Origin: Cherax quadricarinatus
Taxonomy: Eukaryota; Arthropoda; Malacostraca; Decapoda; Parastacidae
Direction of reading: 5' to 3'
Length of the DNA: 64,000 nt
Assembly (NCBI RefSeq): GCF_038502225.1
Contig: NC_091325.1
Coordinates: 30,083,966-30,147,965 of the forward strand
Below the pieces are notes generated by a model, which saw only the letters and a list, made by a program, of their open reading frames with translations, ran no database searches and was not told the origin of the DNA. Below are positions 35,399 to 48,232 of this stretch, piece by piece. Numbering within the stretch: the first letter of the stretch is position 1; each line of letters starts with the position of its first letter. The position numbers and the translations under genes were made by a program.

Positions 35399-35408
35399 CG
35401 AAGGACCA
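35399..35408 (-). promoter_or_regulatory. Putative tRNA primer-binding site, unit 1
   Basis: The minus strand reads TGGTCCTTCG, 11 nt after the LTR end. It is complementary to the 3' end of arthropod-type tRNA-Tyr (CGAAGGACCA). Unit 3 has the same site at 42593-42602. Unit 2 (39001-39010) has one mismatch (GGAAGGACCA on +). Confidence 0.6.
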
Positions 35409-35419
35409 ACGGGCAGATA

Positions 35420-36607
35420 TGGAAAATTTTCTAGGGTGCTTACCTGTATGTACCTCAACATTATATACATACCAGTAATCTCATTGGGAGACAACCATAT
35501 TGTTTACCGTAGTCACCCCGTGTAGACATGTGAGAAAACTTAACCACCTCTGGTCACTACAGGTGGTTCCTTCGACCTCACAATCTTATCCATATCTATC
35601 CGAGACCAGTATGGATTGGATAGCACCCACAAGTACGGTGCTACCAATTAATTGTGGACTGTATATATTATATTAGTTTAGCTGAATGAAGGGGGGGGGG
35701 GGGTAGGATACACATGGATACATCCATCAAGGAAAAACATTTGTACATAATCCCACCACTTACCAGATGTTCTCTGGTGGTCACTTGATGTAGCTGGATC
35801 ACTCATAACCTATCCAATTACAACATAACCTAACTGGCCAGCATGAGTCTGTTATAACTAGAAGGGTTACTTAACTGTGGGTGATTGATACTCCTTATTT
35901 CCTCCATTCACCATCTCATTTCGATGTCCTGCTACACCGACACGGTTCTCATTCCGGCAGGACGAGGTATCCGTCGGTTTGTCCCGGTTTAGAAGTCGTG
36001 ATTCCATAAATCTTCATTATCCCCGGTACGAGAGTCACACGTTCACTCGGAGCAGGGCGATCTATTTCACATCCCGCATTCTCTTAACTCAATGTTATTA
36101 TCACTGATTACATTACCATTCACAAGACGATTTAACGTCTCATAACTATTATACAAATTAGAGGTCACTCCATTAAGATCTGAGGCCGATGAGCGAGGAT
36201 TAACACACGGGTATGTCCCCTGGACACACCCTGGCCGTGCACCTGCCGCCCGGTCCTACCCTTATTCACTCATTTTACCACTCTATTACGGTGGTCCCGT
36301 AAATCACGTTCCCTCACTCTCCACCAGGAACAGTTACGACACTTCCTATTATGAAATGAGGCCTATATTAATCCTTAGGCCGCCGTGAATGCCAATTTCG
36401 TGGTTCCATGCTTTCTCAGCCTCCTCACCACATTCAAAACAATCCGCGTCTTGCCATGGCCCGCGTCCACCTACCCCCCCGCACATCCGCGCATGCGCAA
36501 AGGGAACTCTTGGTTCTACTCTATTTTCAAATACATTTTTTGACCCATATAGACACATTAAACACCTATTAGGCGCTATAGCTTCGGAAAATTAAAAAAT
36601 TTTCACA
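35420..36607 (-). repeat. BEL/Pao LTR 2 (shared by units 1 and 2)
   Basis: 1188 bp. It has a longer G-run near 35691-35702 and small substitutions relative to the other LTRs (ACACCCTGGCCGTGCACCTG near 36225). Terminal bases as in LTR 1, with one C missing at the high end. Confidence 0.88.
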
Positions 36608-39021
36608 CTGCGGCCGGGCGGAGGTCGTTGCTAGACGACTTACATAATGTGGAGTACAATTTTCCCATCTTCACTGGCCACCTGGCTTGGGAACTCCAAC
36701 ATTGATATTTACATAATCACCCATTAATTCTTTCCACCTGTTAACTCCTCAGGTAGGGCTCCATCCAAAGCACACTCAAGCCTCCATGCTTCTGGTATTA
36801 ACAATTTCCCTCTTATTGTAAGGTATGACACTAAGTCTATGCTCTCGGGGCTAATTTGTTGGGCATACTGGAATTATGAGACTTTAACAATAACAAGTCT
36901 CTCTCAGTATCCCAAGTCAGCCCCAGCACATTACTGCATATAGGCACTTGGACAACTCCATGGCCATCATACTGGAATTATATTTATTGATCCCTCAAAA
37001 TGGACTAAATACTGTTCCATTCTCTCAGGGGCATAAGCCTATGCTCCCTGGATTAATTTATTGGGCATACTGGAATTATGAGACTTTAACAATAACAAGT
37101 CTCTCTCAGTATCCCAAGTCAGTCCCAGCACCTTACTGCATTATTTCATTAACCCCTTCACATATCCTCATTAGTTCCTCTTCAGTTGACGTCACACCCG
37201 GAAATTGTCCACATAAGATTATTTACCCAATTACTTCGCTCAGTGGACCACCTGTGCACTTAAGGTGTGCATTTATCGTCGCCTGAAGTAAGAACAATTT
37301 ATTATTTAACTGTTTATTAATTATATCATTATAAGCAGTCAACAATTTTGGTGTCTTGCTCAGTTCGCAGAGCTGGGCCCTTTAACTGTCCATACGCCAT
37401 CCTATAATTAGTAGGTAATTCTGGACGGTCGAGCTTCCACGGAAGTCGCACCCAGTAATGTCCAGATTCACATTTAACATCCTTCAGGTATTGTTCCTGA
37501 GTAAAGGAATCATTTGGACTTTCCTCATTTATATTAATCCCTATGCTGTCCAGCTCCCACAAATTAGACTGGTTCAACATCATTCTCGATAGAAGAATAC
37601 TTGTACTGGGTTGACCTTTTATGAGCAAGACACCGTGACGTATTCACTACTTCTAGTCATTATTACTAGGCGGTAGTCTGCCATATATTACATGGCCCGC
37701 ACCAGTGTTGAGGAGAGTGACGCCGCATGCTTTTGGATTTATGCCCTTTATCCTGAATTTTTACATCCAACACCGGCAAGGCTACCTCAGCTAGGCCATC
37801 ATTATTGCCATTAGCTGCAACCTTTACATCAGTCACTGTAGTGTCAGGGTTATTAACATTATCATTATTGTCACCATTATTATAAGAATCACATACAACC
37901 CTGCACATAACTGTATGGTGCCTTCCCTTGTTGCATTGATAGCAACTGTTCAATTTGGTATGACAATCCTTTACATTATGATTGTCTAGACATCTGATAA
38001 ATCTGTCAAGTTCTTTCATTCTTTCCACTTTAATATCCCATGAATTACAGGCATTACAATTTTTAGTGAAATGAGTACCCTGGCAGAAGAGGCAGTCTCT
38101 CTTTTCCTTGCCTGACCTCTTATTAACTGGGTTACACTTACTGAGGTACTTATTCCTCTTACCTTGATGTGAGGAACCACTATTACTGATTCCTGACTTG
38201 ATATGTGCCTATTTAACTCTTAACTATGATTATTACCACTGGGATTATTTTTCCCTTTTGAGACTTGACAGATACTTCAGAGTCATTATGTGTTATATCC
38301 TTAGAACTGTTTGGCTGACTGGTCTGCAATTGAACAATTAATTCCTGCCGACCTAGTCTGATTTCCTCCAGACCGTACTATGGAGGTTTTGGCAAACCCA
38401 CCCTTTGCATTAATAGGTTGATCAACTGCCTGGCTTACACCCTTTAATTTATTCAAAGCCTTACTTTTACAAGACAGTTTTTCTTCCAATTCGTAATGTT
38501 GATTAATTAAAACATTCATTTCCATTCCATCTGCACAATTCTCTAGCAGATCTCTTTCACAGTCTTTAAACCACAATTTGTACCAATCAAATCTACTCTC
38601 TAAAGCATCTAAATATAACTTTAATTCATTAGGGTTCACGGTTCTTTGATTCACTAAATCAAATGCCTTCGTCACATGGCTTTTAATAGCCTGTAATGAT
38701 GCTTTCATTACTCTAAAATTCACGGACTTGTCAGCCACATTAACTCCATTAGATCCAGTCATGGTTAGAGAATTATTAATCACTGATTATACAACTTAAG
38801 TAGGCGCCTTATAAGAGTAATTCTTGCACTTTACTCTTGTATAAATCCTAGCCACACATGTGCTAGCAATTAATTGGGCTAATTGTCATCCATCACACGA
38901 TCGATTAAACTTGTGCACCCTACACCCACTTCCTTCAATCAGTCACTTAATTATTAAGTAATTAATTCAATTAATTTTTTCACTGATTGCATCCGGTTCA
39001 GGAAGGACCAACGGGCAGATA
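36608..39021 (-). mobile_element. BEL/Pao internal region 2
   Basis: Same order and same deletions as unit 1. The gag N-terminal frame is 38301-38783, the knuckle frame 37666-38028 (one Tyr-to-Cys change near its end), and the pre-RT pol frame 37329-37628. All three protein stretches are identical or differ by one or two residues from the other units. The primer site has one mismatch. Confidence 0.85.
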
Positions 39022-40208
39022 TGGAAAATTTTCTAGGGTGCTTACCTGTATGTACCTCAACATTATATACATACCAGTAATCTCATTGGGAGACAACCAT
39101 ATTGTTTACCGTAGTCACCCCGTGTAGACATGTGAGAAAACTTAACCACCCCTGGTCGCGGCAAGTGGCCCCTTCGACCTCACAATCTTATCCATATCTA
39201 TCCGAGACCAGTATGGATTGGATAGCACCCACAAGTACGGTGCTACTAATTAATTGTGGACTGTATATATTATATTAGTTTAGCTGAATGAAGGGGGGGG
39301 GGGGGGTAGGATACACCTGGATACATCCATCAAGGAAAAACATTTGTACATAATCCCACCACTTACCAGATGTTCTCTGGTGGTCACTTGATGTAGCTGG
39401 ATCACTCATAACCTATCCAATTACAACATAACCTAACTGGCCAGCATCAGTCTGTTATAACTAGAAGGGTTACTTAACTGTGGGTGATTGATACTCCTTA
39501 TTTCCTCCATTCACCATCTCATTTCGATGTCCTGCTACACCGACACGGTTCTCATTCCAGCAGGACGAGGTATCCGTCGGTTCGTCCCGGTTTAGAAGTC
39601 GTGATTCCATAAATCTTCATTATCCCCGGTACGAGTCACACGTTCACTCGGAGCAGGGCGATCTATTTCACATCCCGCATTCTCTTAACTCAATGTTATT
39701 ATCACTGATTACATTACCATTCACAAGACGATTTAACGTCTCATCACTATTATACAAATTAGAGGTCACTCCATTAAGATCTGAGGCCGATGAGCGAGGA
39801 TTAACACACGGGTATTTCCCCTGGACACAGTCCATGGTGACGCGCCAGTCACCCGGTCCTACCCTTATTCACTCATTTTACCACTTTATTACGGTGGTCC
39901 CGTAAATCACGTTCCCTCACTCTCCACCAGGAACAGTTACGACACTTCCTATTATGAAATGAGGCCTATATTAATCCTTAGGCCGCCGTGAATGCCAATT
40001 TCGTGGTTCCATGCTTTCCCAGCCTCCTCACCACATTCAAAACACTCCCGCCTCCCCCATGGCCCGAGTCCCCCCCCCCCTGCACATCCGCGCATGCGCA
40101 AAGGGAACTCTTGGTTCTACTCTGTTTTCAAATACATTTTTGACCCATATAGACACATTAAACACCTATTAGGCACTATAGTTTCGGAAAATTAAAAAAT
40201 TTTCCACA
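39022..40208 (-). repeat. BEL/Pao LTR 3 (shared by units 2 and 3)
   Basis: 1187 bp. G-run of 13-14 near 39293-39306. Carries the same TGTGGAAAA...TTTTCCA ends (minus strand). Confidence 0.88.
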
Positions 40209-42613
40209 CTGCGGCCGGGCGGAGGTCGTTGCTAGACGACTTACATAATGTAGAGTACAATTTTCCCATCTTCACTGGCCACCTGGCTTGGGAACTCCAA
40301 CATTGATATTTACATAATCACCCATTAATTCTTTCCACCTGTTAACTCCTCAGGTAGGGCTCCATCCAAAGCACACTCAAGCCTCCACTGCTTCTGGTAT
40401 TAACAATTTCCCTCTTATTGTAAGGTATGACACTAAGTCTATGCTCTCCTGGATTAATTTATTGGGCATACTGGAATTATGAGACTTTAACAATAACAAG
40501 TCTCTCTCAGTATCCCAAGTCAGCCCCAGCACATTACTGCATATAGGCAACAACTCCATGGCCACCAATATTTATTGATCCCTCAAAATGGACTAATTAG
40601 TGTTCCATTCTCTCAGGGGCATAAGCCTATGCTCCCTGGATTAATTTATTGGGCATACTGGAATTTTGAGACTTTAACAATAACAAGTCTCTCTCAGTAT
40701 CCCAAGTCAGTCCCAGCACCTTACTGCATTATTTCATTAACCCCTTCACATATCCTCATTAGTTCCTCTTCAGTTGACGTCACACCCGGAAATTGTCCAC
40801 ATAAGATTATTTACCCAATTACTTCGCTCAGTGGACCACCTGTGCACTTAAGGTGTGCATTTATCGTCGCCTGAAGTAAGAACAATTTATTATTTAACTG
40901 TTTATTAATTATATCATTATAAGCAGTCAACAATTTTGGTGTCTTGCTCAGTTCGCAGAGCTGGGCCCTTTAACTGTCCATACGCCATCCTATAATTAGT
41001 AGGTAATTCTGGACGGTCGAGCTTCCACGGAAGTCGCACCCAGTAATGTCCAGATTCACATTTAACATCCTTCAGGTATTGTTCCTGAGTAAAGGAATCA
41101 TTTGGACTTTCCTCATTTATATTAATCCCTATGCTGTCCAGCTCCCACAAATTAGACTGGTTCAACATCATTCTCGATAGAAGAATACTTGTACTGGGTT
41201 GACCTTTTATGAGTAAGACACCGTGACTGTATTCACTACTTCCTCTAGTCATTATTACTAGGCGGTAGTCTGCCATATATTACATGGCCCGTACCAGTGT
41301 TGAGGAGAGTGACGCCGCATGGTTTTGGATTTATGCCCTTTATCCTGAATTTTTACATCCAACACCGGCAAGGCTACCTCAGCTAGGCCATCATTATTGC
41401 CATTAGCTGCAACCTTTACATCAGTCACTGTAGTGTCAGGGTTATTAACATTATCATTATTGTCACCATTATTATAAGAATCACATACAACCCTGCACAT
41501 AACTGTATGGTGCCTTCCCTTGTTGCATTGATAGCAACTGTTCAATTTGGTATGACAATCCTTTACATTATGATTGTCTAGACATCTGATAAATCTGTCA
41601 AGTTCTTTCATTCTTTCCACTTTAATATCCCATGAATTACAGGCATTACAATTTTTAGTGAAATGAGTACCCTGGCAGAAGAGGCAGTCTCTCTTTTCCT
41701 TGCCTGACCTCTTATTAACTGGGTTACACTTACTGAGGTACTTATTCCTCTTACCTTGATGTGAGGAACCACTATTACTGATTCCTGACTTGATATGTGC
41801 CTATTTAACTCTTAACTATGATTATTACCACTGGGATTATTTTTCCCTTTTGAGACTTGACAGATACTTCAGAGTCATTATGTGTTATATCCTTAGAACT
41901 GTTTGGCTGACTGGTCTGCAATTGAACAATTAATTCCTGCCGACCTAGTCTGATTTCCTCCAGACCGTACTATGGAGGTTTTGGCAAACCCACCCTTTGC
42001 ATTAATAGGTTGATCAACTGCCTGGCTTACACCCTTTAATTTATTCAAAGCCTTACTTTTACAAGACAGTTTTTCTTCCAATTCGTAATGTTGATTAATT
42101 AAAACATTCATTTCCATTCCATCTGCACAATTCTCTAGCAGATCTCTTTCACAGTCTTTAAACCACAATTTGTACCAATCAAATCTACTCTCTAAAGCAT
42201 CTAAATATAACTTTAATTCATTAGGGTTCACGGTTCTTTGATTCACTAAATCAAATGCCTTCGTCACATGGCTTTTAATAGCCTGTAATGATGCTTTCAT
42301 TACTCTAAAATTCACGGACTTGTCAGCCACATTAACTCCATTAGATCCAGTCATGGTTAGAGAATTATTAATCACTGATTATACAACTTAAGTAGGCGCC
42401 TTATAAGAGTAATTCTTGCACTTTACTCTTGTATAAATCCTAGCCACACATGTGCTAGCAATTAATTGGGCTAATTGTCATCCATCACACGATCGATTAA
42501 ACTTGTGCACCCTACACCCACTTCCTTCAATCAGTCACTTAATTATTAAGTAATTAATTCAATTAATTTTTTCACTGATTGCATCCGGTTCACGAAGGAC
42601 CAGCGGGCAGATA
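40209..42613 (-). mobile_element. BEL/Pao internal region 3
   Basis: Gag N-terminal frame 41893-42375, knuckle frame 41258-41620, pre-RT pol frame 40917-41276. Here the pol frame is open 20 residues further upstream than in units 1 and 2, because small insertions near 41227 and 41242 (ACTGT, CTTCCTCT) keep the frame. Unit 3 may therefore be closest to the ancestral state. Confidence 0.85.
42593..42602 (-). promoter_or_regulatory. Putative tRNA primer-binding site, unit 3
   Basis: TGGTCCTTCG on the minus strand, 11 nt inside from the 5' LTR (LTR 4). Confidence 0.6.
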
Positions 42614-43805
42614 TGGAAAATTTTCTAGGGTGCTTACCTGTATGTACCTCAACATTATATACATACCAGTAATCTCATTGGGAGACAACCATATTGTTTA
42701 CCGTAGTCACCCCGTGTAGACATGTGAGAAAACTTAACCACCCCTGGTCACGGCAAGTGGCCCCTTCGACCTCACAATCTTATCCATATCTATCCGAGAC
42801 CAGTATGGATTGGATAGCACCCACAAGTACGGTGCTACTAATTAATTGTGGACTGTATAGATTATATTAGTTTAGCTGAATGAAGGGGGGGGTAGGATAC
42901 ACCTGGATACATCCATCAAGGAAAACATTTGTACATAATCCCACCACTTACCAGATGTTCTCTGGTGGTCACTTGATGTAGCTGGATCACTCCTAACCTA
43001 TCCAATTACAACACAACCCAACTGGCCAGCATAAGTCTGTTATAACTAGAAGGGTTACTTAACTGTGGGTGATTGATACTCCTTATTTCCTCCATTCACC
43101 ATCTCATTTCGATGTCCTGCTACACCGACACGGTCCTCATTCCAGCAGGACGAGGTATCCGTTGGTTTGTCCCGGTTTAGAAGTCGTGATTCAATAAATC
43201 TTCATTATCCTCGTACGGGAACAACGAGTCTAATGTGTTCACTCGGAGCAAGGCGACTCTATTTCACATCCCGCATTCTCTTAACTCAATGTTATTATCA
43301 CTGATTACATTACCATTCACAAGACGATTTAACGTCTCATAACTATTATACACATTAGAGATCACTCCATTAAGATCTGAGACCGATGAGTGATGATTAA
43401 ACAAGGGTATTTTCCCCTGGACACAGTCCATGGTGACGCGCCAGTCACCCGGTCCTACCCTTATTCACTCATTTTACCACTTTATTATGGTGGTCCCGTA
43501 AATCACGTTCCCTCACTCTCCACCAGGAACAGTTACGACACTTCCTATTATGAAATGAGGCCTATATTAATCCTTAGGCCGCCGTGAATGCCAATTTCGT
43601 GGTTCCATGCTTTCCCAGCCTCCTCACCACATTCAAAACACTCCCGCCTCCCCCTGTGCCCTCGACCTATACCCCCGCACATCCGCGCATGCGCAAAGGG
43701 AACTCTTGGTTCTACTCTATTTTCAAATACATTTTTGACCCATATAAACACATTAAACACCTATTAGGCACTATAGTTTCGGAAAATTACAAAAAATTTT
43801 CCACA
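42614..43805 (-). repeat. BEL/Pao LTR 4 (5'-most LTR of the array)
   Basis: 1192 bp, ending at TTTTCCACA (+). The next base begins LINE D-associated sequence. Differences from LTRs 2 and 3 include a short G-run (seven) near 42885 and an extra AC in AAAATTACAAAAAATTTT. Confidence 0.87.
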
Positions 43806-43864
43806 TTTTACTTTGCCCTTACACAAAATTTCCCTCATCACCTGTACAGTTCATCCCTGAACAC

Positions 43865-46740
43865 TTATGCAAAATACAAGCCTATACAAAATACAAGCCT
43901 ATTAAATAACACAACCCCAGACGGCAAGATCCCATGTAAAAACCTAAACATAACCTCCCTAACACCTGGTTTTACACGTAGTTGCTGAAGACAATTCCAT
44001 ATAGAACCCCATGCATACATAGGGTATGCCCCCTCAACTGCCGCCACCACAGACCCACCCCCGCCCTCTCAAGAACCTTCAATTTAAGCCGATCCCTCAA
44101 TCCCTCACTGTCAGTAAAACTCGCAACATAGCCTCCCCAAACATTAAATCCCTACCCCTCCACTACCGTTGCATATCCTTGCGCAGTCTTTAAAGGCCTC
44201 CCGCCTCGACTCCCCTCAAAAACCCCCTTTTTAAAAACACACTCAACATACACTTTTCAAGAGGTATAAGCCCCAGCCCCCCCTGGCTAGTGGGAAGCGA
44301 CACCACCCCTCTACTTAGCCAGTCACAACCCGATCCCCATATAAATCTGAATACCCACTGTAGCAACCGTTGTACCTAACACCGTCTCAATGGATATACT
44401 GCCACCACGTGCCATAGCTTGCTATACAACAGGACGTTCGTGACTATAACCCTCTGATGCAATGTTAGCTGCACTGCCTTCAAACCGCCCAATCTTTTCA
44501 AAAGCCCATCCACGGTGCGCCTTGAATTTGCCTCTTGTCCATCCCAATCATTCTGCATGTACACTATCCCACATATCAACAACTGATCTACCACACGCCA
44601 CCCACCCTCAACAGTCTCACCATTATGTACGCTATCCCCTAGATCCAAATACTTGGACTTTACAACATTAATTTTCATCCCCGTAGCCTCACCAAAAACG
44701 TCTATCACCCTACCTACCTTATGTAAATCCCTCACATCCCCTCACCAAGACAGTCGTATCATCCACATAACCCACTATACCCGCCCCCCTTCTCGTGCAA
44801 TACCAACCCTCCCTCTCACTATACTTCACCTAACTGCCCTATAAAAGGGTTCCTGAAGACATGCAATCAGGACATCCCTGTCGCAAACCCCCTCTCATCT
44901 GTATGCTAACACCTAGTCTTCCATTAACCTGTACTCTCATAACTGCACCAAGATACAAAGTTTTTGCCCAAGAAACAATTTTCCTCCCGAAACCCAACCA
45001 ACGCATGATACTCCATAATGCATCCCTCTTTACGCTATCATAAGCAGCTCTCCAGTCCAAAGGCAAAACACCCCTCCCCCTCCCCCTCTGCTCTATAAAA
45101 CTTCTAATAACTCCATGCCCTTCATACATTGACCTACCCAGTATTCCAGATTGTCCTCTATCAATGACTTTACCTAACACCTGTTTGATTCTGTTCCCTA
45201 ATACCCTTGCAAATAACTAATAATCACCGCACATAAGCGATATTGGACAGTAATCCTCTACCGTGGTCTGTCCACCCTTCGGCACTGATACAACAACAGC
45301 AGTCCTTTGCTGCTCACCCATTTCCCCATTTTCCTTTATTACATTGAACAACCTGACTAAAACTCTTCTAAAACTTCCCAATTCTTAACATAGAAATCAT
45401 TAGGCAACCCGTCTACACCCGGTGCCTTACCTAAACTTGCACCAGCTATAGCTTGCCAAATTTCCCCTTCCGTAATCTGTCCTTCCAAAGTCTCCCTATC
45501 TGTACCATCAAGCTCACATTGCACATAACCTCCCATTTCCCTTAAAACAGCATCTCTTATACCCACATGTTATGCATATGACCTAAACCATGCATCGAGA
45601 TATCCACTCATACCCTCAGTCGACCTTAATACCTGCCCCTCCCTATACTCTCCCATCCCCACATGAACAGTTAATCCCATCATCTTCATAGCCGCTCTTC
45701 TCTTATGCTGTCCTCTCAACACACACGCCAAAGGCCTATCACCCCATAACACCTCCTCCAGCCCCGCCAAAACTTGCGCACCATCAAATCTTTCATTTTG
45801 CAAATCCCTAATACTCTCCTTTAATCCCTCAATATCTCCCACCGGATAACTAACCCTCCCTCGTTCGTAGCAAGCTCTTAACTGCCCCTCAAGATAAGAT
45901 TGAAACCCATACTTTAACCTCTTATATTCCCTCCCACTACGTACATAAAAATCGTTAATACTTGATTTTGCCACCGAGTCCCACCAACTAACCAGATCAC
46001 CATTCCCAGGCGCCTCTGCCTCCAACCCCTCCCAAAATTGTTTAAATGACTGTCTAAAATCTTCCTGCAACAACTTTACATTTAACTTCCAATACCCCCT
46101 ACACCTTCGTGGCAACCCCTCCCAACCTAAATCCACCAAAACACCCCTATGATCAGAGAATACCACATCCAACACCCTCACACTATATATTACTGTGTGC
46201 TCAACCTCCCCCCCACAAATATCGATCAAACCCACCCCGGATAACAATTCTCCCAATATTCCCATACAATGCCCTGCCCCTCTCGGTTCCACATCCTTAT
46301 GCCTTATCACACAGTTCCAATCACCTCCTGTCACGGCTACCCCCGGCAATCCACGCAAGTAGTAAACCAACACATCCCTCACAAATTTATTCTTAACACG
46401 TACATCACCCTCTGCCGGGCCATACACACACACCAACGTCATCAGTACCTGACCCCATAATCCATCCACATATATCACCCTCCCCTTCCCCCTTAACAAT
46501 GCCTGACAACCAACGGGCTAGTTTCCTTTACCAAGATAGCCACATCTCCTTTAAATCTGACTGCATGCTAAACATACACCTTATATCCATCCACCTTTAA
46601 CTCATAACCATGTCTATAATTGTGCTCCTGTAAGAACACAACGTCAACACCATGACACACCGAAAACTCCCTAAACCACTCACACTTTCTCTGCGACCTC
46701 AAACCATTGATGTTCAATGTCAAGCACTTAAAACCGACAA
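43865..46740 (-). pseudogene. LINE D ORF2 remnant
   Basis: Blocks from high to low coordinate: LTLNINGLRS and DVVFLQEHN (about 46600-46740), LVCVYGPAEGD, VTGGDWNCV and SDHRGVL (45570-46499), KAPGVDGLPNDFY (45357-45566), VIDRGQSGILGRS, LPLDWRAAYDSVKRD and GGLRQGCP (44839-45180), LLYSKLWHVVAVYP (44376-44735), and FLHGILPSG (43865-44050). The catalytic YVDD segment near 44755-44790 is frame-shifted. Multiple stops. The first endonuclease codons contain no ATG, as in LINE B. Confidence 0.8.
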
Positions 46741-46784
46741 AGGGGGTTTCCCTCTTGACACTACCGTTTTGTCACCTGATCGCC

Positions 46785-47962
46785 TCATTGCACCCCTATC
46801 CCTCCTTCCCCTTTTTGTGCACTCTTACCCAACCCCTGTCCCTGAGTGCCTTTTGAACCCCTCTGCATGGCATTCGCCCATGTTTTCTTCCCTGAACGTT
46901 GTGCGGGCGTAAGCGCTTCATCTGAATCATAAAGCGCTGCTGAGCGCTTTCGTGTCGCTCCTTCGACCTGCATTCCGTCATCCTGCTCATCGCCATGATA
47001 AACCTCTACCTCCACCGTTCTCACCAACAAGGCAGCCTTGTCACACACCTTAGGACGAACTACCTTCGCCCCGCCGTCCTCTACAGCAGACCCAAGATCC
47101 AGGTCCGTGCCATCTTCCTGACAAGTGCTCTTGTTGCCCAAAATTTCCACAAACGTCGTCATTATCGATGTTTCCTCCTTGCTGTCATTCACTTCCTCGA
47201 TGATCTCCAGCGCTTGAACCACGTCCAAGGAAGGGGAGTCCCCCCACTCGTAGCACCTGCCATCTTCTCCTCTTCCCTCTCAACCTCCTCACTCCATGAC
47301 GCACTCTGCGGAGGCAGTGTCAAAAACGGCTACTCTTGATCCACTCTCCTCTCCTCAACGTCTCTTCGTCGTTGCTGGTCGTTGTCACCACGTCCTCTAC
47401 CACATTGCGCAGCCAGGTGGTCATACGACCCACACAAATGACAAGGGCATCGCTGCCCTGCGTATGTCACAAATACCTGAGTTCTGAAGTCGTCCATCAT
47501 CACATACGACGGCATAGGATGTCGTATCGTCATCTTCACAGAGTACGTACCCTCAGGTATCCCCATATACGGACCAGCTGACCACCTTCCTGCAGTGACC
47601 GTGTGTATCATCCCGTATTTACTCATGGAGAACTGTATGTCAGATGCATCCGCCTCGAATGGCACATTCCTGATCTTCACCCAAGTGTAATAACTTGATA
47701 CATCATGCATCCTCACCATCACAGCATGATTCACAGGTATGGCCACTTCCTGGAACTTGTTCACCACAGCCTCGTACACACTCGCCGAGTTGAATTTAAG
47801 AAATATTCTCTTCGTGCCATTCAGTGCAAGTTCACAAATCTCTTCATTAGCTATGCTGTAGGTTTCTCTGATTATTGCTGGTAGGAGTAACTCCATAGAC
47901 GGCCACGTTACAGCTCCACTGGTTAATTCAATATTAACCCGACGGCGACAAGCCTGTGCCAT
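46785..47962 (-). pseudogene. LINE D ORF1 remnant, right copy
   Basis: ATG at 47960-47962 (MAQACRRRVNIELTSG; three codons fewer than the left copy). The first frame (210 aa) contains WVKIRNVPFEADASD and a CX2CX4HX4C knuckle (CHLCGSYDHLAAQCGR). It stops at 47330, as in the left arm. A shifted frame (46785-47228) holds the acidic tail and the ALTPAQRSGKKTWA block. It ends in an ATGA stop/start overlap at 46785-46788; the ATG frame is now one base out of register with the endonuclease. Confidence 0.82.
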
Positions 47963-48232
47963 GTTGTGAAAATATTACTGCACCCAGTCAACACCAGGGG
48001 GCAGCAGCAGCACACGTCCTCTCTACTCAAGGGTTGAGAGACGAATGATTAACCAGAAATACATCTGGTCAAAAAAATAAAATATTCCATCACAAGTGTC
48101 AAGACGAACACAACATTGACACCACGAGGCAAAACAACAACATTTTCTTGTTCCTTAACTTAGATATATTCAATTTGATCATTATTTTTAATATGTTTAT
48201 TGTGTCACAATATGTGTGACGGAATTAGCATG

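Larger units (their letters stand above)
33019..35419 (-). mobile_element. BEL/Pao internal region 1
   Basis: About 2.4 kb between LTRs 1 and 2. From its 5' (high) end: a tRNA primer-binding-like site (35399-35408), gag N-terminal frame, gag zinc-knuckle region, a protease-like remnant, and a pol segment (33727-34026) with QSNLWELDSIGI and WVRLPWKLDRPELPTNYRMA that precedes the RT in BEL/Pao pol. The RT core, RNase H and integrase are missing. The last 700 bp contain two near-copies of a block of about 105 bp (33247-33355 and 33438-33541). Confidence 0.82.
31822..43805 (-). mobile_element. Tandem BEL/Pao LTR-retrotransposon array (4 LTRs, 3 internal regions)
   Basis: LTRs at 31822-33018, 35420-36607, 39022-40208 and 42614-43805 alternate with internal regions of about 2.4 kb, giving periods of 3598, 3602 and 3592 bp. 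Adjacent units share one LTR. On the minus strand each LTR starts TGTGGAAAA and ends TTTTCCA. The internals carry BEL/Pao-type gag and a stub of pol, and lack most RT, RNase H and integrase, so the unit is non-autonomous. There is no matching target duplication at the outer ends. The internals are almost identical, so amplification was recent. It interrupts or abuts LINE D at 43806. Confidence 0.88.
43806..47962 (-). mobile_element. LINE D: degenerate Tx1/L1-like LINE, truncated at its 3' end by the BEL/Pao array
   Basis: ORF1 and ORF2 remnants lie in order on the minus strand. The 5'UTR continues above 47962 into CAGCAGCAGCACACG sequence; the exact 5' boundary is not determinable because both arms share it. 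The C-terminal finger and 3'UTR of ORF2 are missing where the array begins. Protein motifs place it with LINEs A-C but as a separate subfamily, closest to LINE B. Confidence 0.82.
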
